Below, piece after piece: positions 23,519 through 31,111 of a stretch of 64,000 bases of DNA. A program made the position numbers and the translations under genes. Below the pieces are notes generated by a model, which saw nothing but the letters and a program-made list of their open reading frames with translations, made no database searches and was not told where the DNA came from. This stretch comes from Ewingella sp963519305. GTDB taxonomy: Bacteria > Pseudomonadota > Gammaproteobacteria > Enterobacterales > Enterobacteriaceae. Location: the NCBI GenBank assembly GCA_963519305.1, contig CAUQMS010000006.1, positions 139,510-203,509 on the forward strand, read 5' to 3'. Each line of letters starts with the position of its first letter. Positions within the stretch are counted from its first letter, which is position 1.

Positions 23519-25252
23519 ATGTATCTGGAACATATCGACATTGCAGGATTTCGCGGTCTTAATCGGCTTTCACTGACGCTGACACAACCTACGCGACGTG
23601 GCGCATCGATCACCGGGCCAATCAACGACGAGAGCGTGTCGTCGGTTACCACCAATACGGTGCTGATTGGGGAAAACGCCTGGGGTAAATCCAGTTTGCT
23701 GGACGCCCTGACGCTGCTGCTCTCACCGCAGCCTGAACTTTACTGCTTTAAAGAAGAGGATTTCTATTTCCCGGCGGGTGAACAGCAGGAGAAAACTAAA
23801 TATCTGCATGTCGTCTTCACCTTCTGCGAAAACCAGGCCGGACACCACACGTCACCCCGCTTTAATCCGCTCTCTCCGTTATGGGTGAAGTGCCCCGATA
23901 AGCTGACACGCATCTACTACCGGCTTGAGGGTGAACTGGACGATGACGGCAGCGTGTTGACGCTGCGCAGTTTTCTGTCTGCCAACGGTCAGGCGTTGAA
24001 CCTGCAAACGATTGATCCGCTGGCGCAGGCGCTGATCACTCTCAATCCGGTTTTACGTCTGCGCGATGCGCGGTTTATCCGCCGTTTGCGCAGCGATACG
24101 CTGGCGCCGCGGCTGGCAAAAAACAATGAGCAGATGGCCCGTGAACTTGATGAGCTGACGCGGGGCCTGATCCATAAGCCGCAGAATCTGACCAACAGCG
24201 AATTGCGCAGCGGGCTGGCCGCCATGCAGCAACTGCTCGAACACTATTTTGCGGAACAGGGCACCACCAACAGTGTCTCATGGCAGCAGAAACGCCACGG
24301 CAGGGCGGAGAGCCGCCGGGCATGGCGTTCACTGGGGAATATCAACCGGATGATTGCCGAGCCTAACAGCCGCAGTATGCGGGTGATGCTGCTGGGGATG
24401 TTCTCTACGTTATTACAGGCAAAAGGCTCGGTGCTGTTACACCCTGATGCCCGCCCGCTGCTATTAATAGAAGACCCGGAAACCCGCCTGCATCCGATCA
24501 TGCTGTCAGTGGCCTGGGGGCTGCTCGACCAGCTTCCTCTGCAACGCATCACGACAACCAATTCCGGCGAACTGCTCTCACTGGTGCCGGTCGAGCAAAT
24601 TTGCCGGCTGGTGCGTGAATCGGGGCGGGTAGCGGCTTACAGCATCGGGCCGCAGGGTTTGAGTGCAGAAGACAGCCGCCGCATTGCTTTCCACATCCGG
24701 TTTAACCGCCCCTCATCGCTTTTCGCGCGCTGTTGGTTGCTGGTGGAAGGGGAAACGGAGGTATGGCTGCTCAATCAATTGGCGCGCCAGTGTGGTTATC
24801 ATTTTGAGTCGGAAGGGATCAAAGTGATTGAGTTTGCGCAGTCTGGCCTGAAGCCGTTGTTGCGCTTTGCCAGGCAGATGGGGATTGAGTGGCACGTGCT
24901 GGTGGATGGCGACGAAGCGGGTAAAAAATACGCCGCGACGGTGATCAGCAACGTCGAAACTCATGATGATACGTTGCGCTATCGCCTGACGGCGCTGCCT
25001 TCACAGGACATCGAATACTTTCTTTACCGTGGCGGCTTTGAGGATGTGTATCGACGCCACGCGGCACTGCCGGAAAACGTCCCCATGTCACCGCGCAGGA
25101 TCATCGACAAAGCGATCCACCGGACTTCAAAACCTGATCTTGCGATTGATGTTGCTCTGGCAGCGTCGCAGCGCGGTGTCAGCTCTGTGCCACCGCTGCT
25201 CAGGCAGATGTTCTCCCGCGTGGCATGGCTGGCACGCGGGCGGGCCGACTAG
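23519..25252 (+). CDS. ybjD: OLD-family ATPase / TOPRIM nuclease-like protein YbjD
   Basis: 577 residues from the ATG at 23519, preceded by AGGGGAG at 23505-23511; the extra in-frame codons from 23495 overlap this site. The N-terminal ABC/SMC-like ATPase half has Walker A VLIGENAWGKSSLLDAL (near residue 50) and Walker B LLLIEDPETRLHP. The C-terminal half is a TOPRIM domain with LLVEGETEVWLLN (catalytic Glu) and LVDGDEAGKKYA. This is the overcoming-lysogenization-defect architecture; the E. coli homologue (552 aa) has no settled function. About 22 residues are inserted before the Walker A compared with E. coli. Its stop shares a CTAG with that of convergent ybjX. Confidence 0.92.
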   Translation: MYLEHIDIAGFRGLNRLSLTLTQPTRRGASITGPINDESVSSVTTNTVLIGENAWGKSSLLDALTLLLSPQPELYCFKEEDFYFPAGEQQEKTKYLHVVFTFCENQAGHHTSPRFNPLSPLWVKCPDKLTRIYYRLEGELDDDGSVLTLRSFLSANGQALNLQTIDPLAQALITLNPVLRLRDARFIRRLRSDTLAPRLAKNNEQMARELDELTRGLIHKPQNLTNSELRSGLAAMQQLLEHYFAEQGTTNSVSWQQKRHGRAESRRAWRSLGNINRMIAEPNSRSMRVMLLGMFSTLLQAKGSVLLHPDARPLLLIEDPETRLHPIMLSVAWGLLDQLPLQRITTTNSGELLSLVPVEQICRLVRESGRVAAYSIGPQGLSAEDSRRIAFHIRFNRPSSLFARCWLLVEGETEVWLLNQLARQCGYHFESEGIKVIEFAQSGLKPLLRFARQMGIEWHVLVDGDEAGKKYAATVISNVETHDDTLRYRLTALPSQDIEYFLYRGGFEDVYRRHAALPENVPMSPRRIIDKAIHRTSKPDLAIDVALAASQRGVSSVPPLLRQMFSRVAWLARGRAD

Positions 25253-26229
25253 GCTGCGCTGGAGCGACGTTGCTCTGCGGGACCTGGTGAAAAAGCGTGA
25301 CGGATTTGCGTTTCCAGTTCATCGAGTAACTGGTAGCGACGACGGTACTCTGACCGGCGCTTGCTGGCGATCTCTTCCAGCGGGCGGTGCGGGATCTGGC
25401 GCGGCAGGTGGAAGTAGCCGTCCTCGCCCAATGTTCCGTGCAGGGTTTCCCAGAAGCCGTCGTAGTCGGCAAAAACCATACCCTTACGCTTTTTATAGCG
25501 CGGGTGTTCATAGATATGCGTGTGGTTGCTGACTGCCACAATCTGCGCCATCCCGGTCAGTTCAGCGACCAGCATCACCGCTTCCATCACCAGTCGTTTC
25601 GGGAATAAACCGTGGCAGGCCTTGGTGGCTCTCTGGATTTCAGCATGTTCAACATGCGCTTTCGGCCCCTGAATCGCACCGACGAACAGCGTTGGCTGCC
25701 CGTTGTAGTTAATCAATGAGAACGTCACGGTGGCGACAGGTTCTCCGGATTCATTGGTGAACATTAAAGAGGTTTCACCCTCTTTGTCATAATGGGACAC
25801 CGCATTGAGCTGCAGCGCAAAACGCTGGCCCTCCTTGCCTTCCAGCGTTGCGATGTTTAGCGGTTTTGCACTCAGTAGCGCATGGTTGATGGCCGGTGGT
25901 ACTTGCGTAGCGAGATGTTCGTAATGGGCGATAATGTTGTTCAGCGCCGTCTCACGGCTGATATTCACCGCCTGATAAATACGGTGCAGCTTGCAGGGCA
26001 GGGTGGGCATGGCCTGCAAAATTTCATCGCACTGCGGATGCTGAGCCAGATAGTCCAACAGGTTTAGCGTCACACGCGGCGACCACAACGTACGCAGTAA
26101 AAACTTCAGGCGGTAGCTGGTGCGGTTCCACGTTTTGCCCGGCACCGATTGATGGGAAACCAGCGCAGACAGCAGCTGTAAACCAGAGCGTTTTTTGTCA
26201 CCTGCGATAGGATAAATGAGAGTTGTCAT
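25249..26229 (-). CDS. ybjX: VirK/YbjX family protein (DUF535)
   Basis: 326 residues from the ATG at 26229; in-frame ATG 26247 and GTG 26250 are alternatives, and an AGG 11 nt before 26229 favours the shorter form. It belongs to the DUF535 family with E. coli YbjX (330 aa) and Salmonella/Shigella VirK. Recognisable stretches are FVGAIQGPKAHVEHAEIQRA, ATKACHGLFPKRLVMEAVM and ANVSNHTHIYEHPRYKKRKG-like AVSNHTHIYEHPRYKKR. Family members are PhoP-controlled factors linked to antimicrobial-peptide resistance, with no known biochemical activity. In E. coli macAB separates this gene from cspD; here it is absent. Confidence 0.88.
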   Translation of the reverse strand: MTTLIYPIAGDKKRSGLQLLSALVSHQSVPGKTWNRTSYRLKFLLRTLWSPRVTLNLLDYLAQHPQCDEILQAMPTLPCKLHRIYQAVNISRETALNNIIAHYEHLATQVPPAINHALLSAKPLNIATLEGKEGQRFALQLNAVSHYDKEGETSLMFTNESGEPVATVTFSLINYNGQPTLFVGAIQGPKAHVEHAEIQRATKACHGLFPKRLVMEAVMLVAELTGMAQIVAVSNHTHIYEHPRYKKRKGMVFADYDGFWETLHGTLGEDGYFHLPRQIPHRPLEEIASKRRSEYRRRYQLLDELETQIRHAFSPGPAEQRRSSAA

Positions 26230-26546
26230 TGCACTGTACCTGTTCATCACGGGCCTGCGGGCCGAATAGGACTATTTGAACAGGTGCTGAATAAACCGAA
26301 TTACAACGGTGATTTGACGGCGGGGAAAGCTTTACAACTGTTTGGATTCTGTTTATTCGATATTACAAAATGTAAATTTCCGCGGCGGCGTACGCCATTT
26401 CAGCGCGAGCAAACCTGACAAATAAGTGCCTTTTTCAGTGCCGGGACTTGAAGCTCAGGCGTTTCTCCCCCATAAATAAAAATGCCAGTCAATGTTAGAC
26501 CGGCATTTGGAAAAGAATCTGTAGTAAGAGGGTATGACAATAAGCG
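26230..26546. other. Intergenic region ybjX-cspD
   Basis: 317 nt between the ybjX start and the cspD stop. It holds the cspD terminator (26480-26508) and presumably the ybjX promoter. No ORF, tRNA or repeat was recognised, and no trace of macA or macB. Confidence 0.6.
26480..26508 (-). terminator. Rho-independent terminator of cspD
   Basis: On the minus strand AAATGCCGGTC with GACTGGCATTT (one G-U pair), a 7-nt loop, then TTATTTATG. Confidence 0.85.
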
Positions 26547-26780
26547 TTATGCAGCCGGTTCGGCGACCGCTTCACTTTCCACCGGAATGATGAGGCTGGC
26601 ATGATTTCCCTTTGGCCCTTCATGAACATCGAAGCTGACCTGCTGTCCGGCTTTGAGGGTGCGATAACCCTCCATCTGGATCGTGGAATAGTGAGCAAAG
26701 ATATCTTCGCCGCCATTTAAGGGGCAAATGAAACCAAAGCCCTTAGCATTATTGAACCATTTAACAGTACCCGTCTCCAT
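26547..26780 (-). CDS. cspD: Cold-shock-like protein CspD
   Basis: CspD is a 77-residue single-domain OB-fold protein that, unlike CspA, is induced in stationary phase and inhibits DNA replication by binding single-stranded DNA. RNA-binding motifs KGFGFI (RNP1) and DIFAHY (RNP2) are present, with GTVKWFNN at the start. The C-terminal ALIIPVESEAVAEPAA-type tail is slightly longer than in E. coli (74 aa). It is divergent from clpS, as in E. coli, where it is known to be degraded by Lon. Confidence 0.96.
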   Translation of the reverse strand: METGTVKWFNNAKGFGFICPLNGGEDIFAHYSTIQMEGYRTLKAGQQVSFDVHEGPKGNHASLIIPVESEAVAEPAA

Positions 26781-26987
26781 GCTTCTACTTCCCTCTCATG
26801 ACTGTGTGGTGAGTTGAAGAGATTAAGCCAGTAAGTGAGCACGAATGCCCGTACGTCACTGAATGCAGGCGTTTCTGACAGGGATTCAGCGCACGAAATT
26901 ACACTCTAGTGGAATTGATCCGGACGTCAAGGGAACGGCATTTGTCGGCTCCGGGCAGATAACCAAACTTTGAAGCAGGTAACGCTA

Positions 26988-27013
26988 TTGAAATAATTTG
27001 GTCATTATTTCAA
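26988..27013. repeat. Perfect inverted repeat, 10-bp arms
   Basis: TTGAAATAAT and ATTATTTCAA separated by 6 nt (TTGGTC). It is AT-rich with no T tract, so more like a protein-binding site than a terminator. Confidence 0.6.
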
Positions 27014-27023
27014 CGTTTATATT

Positions 27024-27049
27024 GATAGCAAAGAGCCGATAGCAAAGAG
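27024..27049 (+). repeat. Tandem 12-bp direct repeat GATAGCAAAGAG
   Basis: Two exact copies (27024-27035 and 27038-27049) with a 14-bp period, just after the inverted repeat and about 135 nt upstream of clpS. Confidence 0.6.
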
Positions 27050-27182
27050 AGGTCTATGTGCTGCGGCATGATGGCGTAAGAGATGGTAAAATGAATGTTA
27101 AACGTCATGGCTGAAGACAAAGCACCGCGGTGTCAGTGTCTTTTTAAGTCAGAACTGATCTTCAGAGGGTGATGGACAGGCA

Positions 27183-27503
27183 ATGGGTAAGAATCAAGAC
27201 TGGCTGAATTTCGAACAATTAGCGGCGGACAAGCTAAAGGATGAGGTAAAACCGCCATCTATGTATAAAGTCATATTAAACAACGACGATTACACTCCAA
27301 TGGAATTTGTGATTGACGTTCTGCAAAAGTTCTTTTCTTATGATATTGAACGTGCAACGCAACTGATGCTCCAGGTGCACTATAAAGGCAAAGCTATCTG
27401 TGGTGTTTACACTGCTGAAGTCGCTGAAACCAAAGTCGCACATGTGAATGAGTATGCCAGGGAGAATGAGCATCCGTTGCTGTGTACGGTGGAAAAAGCC
27501 TGA
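27183..27503 (+). CDS. clpS: ClpA adaptor protein ClpS
   Basis: ClpS (106 residues) binds the N-domain of ClpA and delivers N-degron substrates, those with Leu, Phe, Tyr or Trp at the N-terminus, to ClpAP while inhibiting SsrA-tag degradation. The flexible N-terminal tail is followed by the core PPSMYKVILNNDDYTPMEFV, in which Asn-Asp-Asp and the nearby Met form the N-degron pocket, and GKAICGVYTAEVAETKV. It precedes clpA by 27 nt. The aat product, encoded nearby, generates some of the N-degrons that ClpS reads. Confidence 0.97.
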   Translation: MGKNQDWLNFEQLAADKLKDEVKPPSMYKVILNNDDYTPMEFVIDVLQKFFSYDIERATQLMLQVHYKGKAICGVYTAEVAETKVAHVNEYARENEHPLLCTVEKA

Positions 27504-27530
27504 TTAAGGCAATCTATTTGGGAGGTGCCT

Positions 27531-29810
27531 ATGCTCAATCAAGAACTTGAACTCAGTCTCAACATGGCTTTCGCAAGAGCCCGTGAGCACCGGCATGAGT
27601 TTATGACCGTGGAGCACCTGCTGCTGGCGTTGCTTAGCAACCCTGCAGCCCGTGAAGCGCTTGAAGCTTGTACCGTTGACCTGGTCGCATTACGCCAGGA
27701 ACTGGAAGCGTTCATCGAACAAACCACGCCCACCTTACCTGCCAGTGAAGAAGAGCGCGACACCCAGCCTACGCTGAGTTTCCAGCGTGTTCTGCAACGT
27801 GCGGTATTCCACGTGCAGTCTTCCGGCCGTAGTGAAGTGTCTGGCGCAAACGTGCTGGTCGCTATTTTCAGCGAACAGGAATCCCAGGCCGCGTATCTGC
27901 TGCGCAAACATGACGTCAGTCGCCTCGATGTGGTGAACTTTATCTCTCACGGTACGCGTAAAGACGAACCGGGCCAGACGCCAAACAATGCAGAAAACCC
28001 AGTTAACGAAGAGCAGTCGGCGGGGGAAGATCGTATGGAGAACTTCACCACTAATCTTAACCAGTTGGCGCGTGTAGGAGGAATCGACCCGCTGATTGGC
28101 CGTGACAAAGAACTTGAGCGTGCGATTCAGGTACTTTGCCGCCGTCGTAAAAATAACCCGCTGCTGGTGGGCGAGTCCGGTGTGGGTAAAACCGCCATTG
28201 CCGAAGGTCTGGCATGGAGAATCGAGCAGGGCGACGTGCCGGAAGTGATTGCCGACTGCACTCTCTATTCTCTGGATATCGGTTCACTGCTGGCGGGCAC
28301 CAAATACCGCGGCGATTTCGAAAAACGTTTCAAATCGCTGCTTAAACAACTTGAGCAAGACAAGAACAGTATTCTGTTTATCGATGAAATCCATACCATC
28401 ATCGGTGCAGGTGCGGCGTCTGGCGGGCAAGTGGATGCGGCAAACCTGATCAAACCGCTGCTTTCCAGCGGAAAAATCCGGGTGATCGGTTCTACGACCT
28501 ATCAGGAGTTCAGCAATATCTTCGAAAAAGACCGTGCTCTGGCGCGTCGCTTCCAGAAGATTGATATCACTGAGCCATCTGTCGAAGAGACCGTGCAGAT
28601 CATCAACGGCCTGAAAACCAAATATGAAGCACACCATGACGTGCGTTATACCGCTAAAGCGGTGCGTGCAGCAGTGGAGCTGTCGGTCAAATACATTAAT
28701 GACCGCCACCTGCCGGACAAAGCTATCGACGTCATTGATGAAGCGGGCGCCCGCAGCCGGTTAATGCCGGTTAGCAAACGCAAGAAAACCGTTAACGTCA
28801 GCGACATTGAGAGCGTGGTTGCACGTATTGCCCGTATTCCGGAAAAAACCGTCTCTTCAACCGACCGGGATGTGCTGAAAAACCTCAGCGATCGTCTGAA
28901 AATGTTGGTGTTTGGGCAGGACCCGGCAATTGAAGCCTTGACCGAAGCGATCAAAATGAGCCGGGCCGGTTTGGGTCAGGATCACAAACCTGTCGGTTCC
29001 TTCCTGTTCGCCGGTCCGACCGGTGTGGGTAAAACCGAAGTGACGGTTCAGCTGGCAAAAGCGCTGGATATAGAACTGCTGCGCTTTGATATGTCCGAAT
29101 ATATGGAGCGTCACACCGTCAGCCGTTTGATCGGTGCACCTCCGGGCTATGTCGGCTTTGATCAGGGGGGGTTGCTGACCGATGCCGTGCTGAAACATCC
29201 GCATTCTGTCGTTCTGCTGGATGAAATCGAGAAAGCGCACCCTGACGTCTTTAACCTGCTGTTGCAGGTGATGGATAACGGTACGCTGACCGACAACAAC
29301 GGCCGTAAAGCGGATTTCCGTAACGTGATTCTGGTGATGACCACCAACGCCGGCGTACGTGAAACCGAACGTAAATCGATTGGTCTGGTGCATCAGGATA
29401 ACAGTCCGGATGCGATGGATGAGATCAAGAAAGTGTTTACGCCAGAGTTCCGTAACCGACTGGATAACGTGATCTGGTTCAACCATCTGTCCACAGAAGT
29501 GATTCAGCAGGTTGTCGATAAGTTCATCGTGGAGCTGCAGGCTCAGCTGGATGCGAAGGGCGTTTCGCTGGAAGTCAGCGACGAAGCACGCAACTGGTTG
29601 ACGGTGAAAGGCTACGACAAGGCCATGGGCGCACGTCCAATGACCCGTGCCGTACAGGAGAACCTGAAGAAACCACTGGCTAACGAATTGCTGTTTGGTT
29701 CGCTGGTTGATGGCGGTTCAGTCTCCGTCGCCCTCGATAAGAGCGCTGACAAACTGACGTACCATTTCATGAGTGCGCAGAAGAAAAAAGCGGAAGGTGC
29801 CGTGCATTAA
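27531..29810 (+). CDS. clpA: ATP-dependent Clp protease ATP-binding subunit ClpA
   Basis: ClpA is the hexameric AAA+ unfoldase of the ClpAP protease. The start is the ATG at 27531 (MLNQELELSLN) behind GGGAGG; two upstream in-frame codons are inside that site. The 759 residues (E. coli 758) comprise the N-domain that binds ClpS (1-145), a linker, D1 with Walker A GESGVGKT (about 214) and Walker B ILFIDEIHTI, and D2 with Walker A GPTGVGKT (about 495) and Walker B LLDEIEKAHPD. The ClpP-docking loop tripeptide IGL is present in ERKSIGLVHQ. A strong terminator follows. Confidence 0.98.
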   Translation: MLNQELELSLNMAFARAREHRHEFMTVEHLLLALLSNPAAREALEACTVDLVALRQELEAFIEQTTPTLPASEEERDTQPTLSFQRVLQRAVFHVQSSGRSEVSGANVLVAIFSEQESQAAYLLRKHDVSRLDVVNFISHGTRKDEPGQTPNNAENPVNEEQSAGEDRMENFTTNLNQLARVGGIDPLIGRDKELERAIQVLCRRRKNNPLLVGESGVGKTAIAEGLAWRIEQGDVPEVIADCTLYSLDIGSLLAGTKYRGDFEKRFKSLLKQLEQDKNSILFIDEIHTIIGAGAASGGQVDAANLIKPLLSSGKIRVIGSTTYQEFSNIFEKDRALARRFQKIDITEPSVEETVQIINGLKTKYEAHHDVRYTAKAVRAAVELSVKYINDRHLPDKAIDVIDEAGARSRLMPVSKRKKTVNVSDIESVVARIARIPEKTVSSTDRDVLKNLSDRLKMLVFGQDPAIEALTEAIKMSRAGLGQDHKPVGSFLFAGPTGVGKTEVTVQLAKALDIELLRFDMSEYMERHTVSRLIGAPPGYVGFDQGGLLTDAVLKHPHSVVLLDEIEKAHPDVFNLLLQVMDNGTLTDNNGRKADFRNVILVMTTNAGVRETERKSIGLVHQDNSPDAMDEIKKVFTPEFRNRLDNVIWFNHLSTEVIQQVVDKFIVELQAQLDAKGVSLEVSDEARNWLTVKGYDKAMGARPMTRAVQENLKKPLANELLFGSLVDGGSVSVALDKSADKLTYHFMSAQKKKAEGAVH

Positions 29811-29836
29811 GCGGTCGCTGAAAGCGTAAAAGTGAA

Positions 29837-29864
29837 AAAGGCGATGATATCATCGCCTTTTTTT
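29837..29864 (+). terminator. Rho-independent terminator of clpA
   Basis: AAAGGCGATGAT and ATCATCGCCTTT form one continuous palindrome followed by TTTT, 26 nt after the clpA stop. Confidence 0.85.
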
Positions 29865-29952
29865 ATGCCTGTACTTTAGCAGAACCGGTCAATGACAGGG
29901 AATGCTAAGCAGAGAAAAACCGAACAATTATCAAATTCCGGATACCACAAAA

Positions 29953-29977
29953 CGCCCTTGCAACAGCAGGAAGGGCG
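29953..29977 (-). terminator. Candidate terminator of infA
   Basis: On the minus strand CGCCCTT-N11-AAGGGCG is followed by TTTTGTGG. GATACC (29941-29946) and GGTATC (29983-29988) can extend the stem with an internal loop. It is 53 nt beyond infA. Confidence 0.6.
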
Positions 29978-30030
29978 AAAAGGGTATCCTCAGATATCGC
30001 CAGAAAAATCAGCGATGAGTAAACCGCTTA

Positions 30031-30249
30031 TTAGCGGCTACGGAAGACAATGCGGCCTTTGCTCAGGTCGTACGGGGTCAGCTCTACAGTGACTTTGTCG
30101 CCCGTCAGGATGCGGATGTAGTTCTTACGCATTTTACCGGAGATATGTGCGGTTACCACGTGCCCGTTTTCCAATTCAACGCGGAACATGGTGTTCGGCA
30201 GCGTATCAAGAACGGTGCCCTGCATTTCAATATTGTCTTCTTTGGCCAT
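30031..30249 (-). CDS. infA: Translation initiation factor IF-1
   Basis: The 72-residue S1/OB-fold protein binds the ribosomal A site during initiation and assists IF-2 and IF-3. The sequence runs MAKEDNIEMQGTVLDTLPN to GRIVFRSR with the RNA-binding core HISGKMRKNYIRILTGDKV, essentially invariant among enterobacteria. It is transcribed alone, with aat upstream on the same strand (93-nt gap). The tRNA-Ser gene serW that lies between clpA and infA in E. coli is missing. Confidence 0.98.
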   Translation of the reverse strand: MAKEDNIEMQGTVLDTLPNTMFRVELENGHVVTAHISGKMRKNYIRILTGDKVTVELTPYDLSKGRIVFRSR

Positions 30250-30342
30250 CGAATCCTCTAGGTCTAACTACCATAGTTTTTAACCGGCAAGATAATGCCG
30301 AAAAACCCACATTATGTAAAGAAATATGGACCATGAGTGCAT

Positions 30343-31077
30343 CTATTCCCTATCCATCGGGAGTGTCGGCAGGTCTTCATAACGTGGGGATAAGTCTTGG
30401 GGCAGCCAGCATTCCGGCGGTAATTGATGCTGTGAAAGCCGGGAAAGCAGCTGCAAAAATTGGCGGCGGGGGATCTCTTTCGCACCCAGCGACGCAGTGT
30501 GAGGGTTGAGCACCTGACAGTCAATCAGTTCTCCCCCATAGCGGGTAAAATGTTGACAAAAAATCATCACGGCGCATTTTGAGGCATTCAACTGACGGCT
30601 GAACATCGACTCACCGCAAAACAGACCGCCCACGCTCACACCATACATGCCGCCGATAAGTTCATCCCCTGACCAGACCTCCACGGAATGGGCGTGGCCT
30701 GCCTCGTACAGCTCCTGATAGCCACGTTTGACCAGCGGGCCAATCCAGGTGCCTTCATCACGCTGCTGAGAGCAGGCGTGAACCACGTCACCAAATGCAC
30801 GGTTAAGCGTGAAGCTGTAGGGTTCCCGACGCATAAAACGGCGGAGGCTGCGGCTGACATGCCGTTCAGGGGGGAACAGCACGGCTCGGGGGTCCGGAGA
30901 CCACCACAGAATCATTTCGCCGGGGTCAAACCACGGAAAAATACCCTGATGATAGGCCGAAAGCAGGCGACGCGGGGTTAAGTCCCCGCCCAGCGCCAGC
31001 AGGCCGTTAGGGTCCTGCAGAGCCGTTTCCGGATCCGGGAAGCTGACTGAATTCGCTTCAAGTTTAACGAGCCGCAT
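30343..31077 (-). CDS. aat: Leucyl/phenylalanyl-tRNA--protein transferase
   Basis: Aat attaches Leu or Phe from charged tRNA to N-terminal Lys or Arg of proteins, creating N-degrons for ClpS/ClpAP. From the ATG at 31077 it has 244 residues; a GTG two codons upstream is possible. Motifs include the catalytic GNAT-like core GIFPWFDPGEMILWWSPDPRA (about 50-70), GTWIGPL, GHAHSVEVW, GGMYGVSVGGLFCGESMFS and DCQVLNPHTASLGA. It is 34 nt downstream of cydC and probably co-transcribed, as in E. coli cydDC-aat. Confidence 0.96.
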   Translation of the reverse strand: MRLVKLEANSVSFPDPETALQDPNGLLALGGDLTPRRLLSAYHQGIFPWFDPGEMILWWSPDPRAVLFPPERHVSRSLRRFMRREPYSFTLNRAFGDVVHACSQQRDEGTWIGPLVKRGYQELYEAGHAHSVEVWSGDELIGGMYGVSVGGLFCGESMFSRQLNASKCAVMIFCQHFTRYGGELIDCQVLNPHTASLGAKEIPRRQFLQLLSRLSQHQLPPECWLPQDLSPRYEDLPTLPMDRE

Positions 31078-31111
31078 AGTCACCTTTGCTCATCGTAAGC
31101 AAAAAAAGAGA

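Larger units (their letters stand above)
26781..27182. other. Divergent intergenic region cspD-clpS
   Basis: 402 nt carrying the divergent cspD and clpS promoters. It includes a perfect 10-bp inverted repeat (26988-27013) and a 12-bp direct repeat (27024-27049) not explained by the genes. No ORF of note. Confidence 0.6.
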
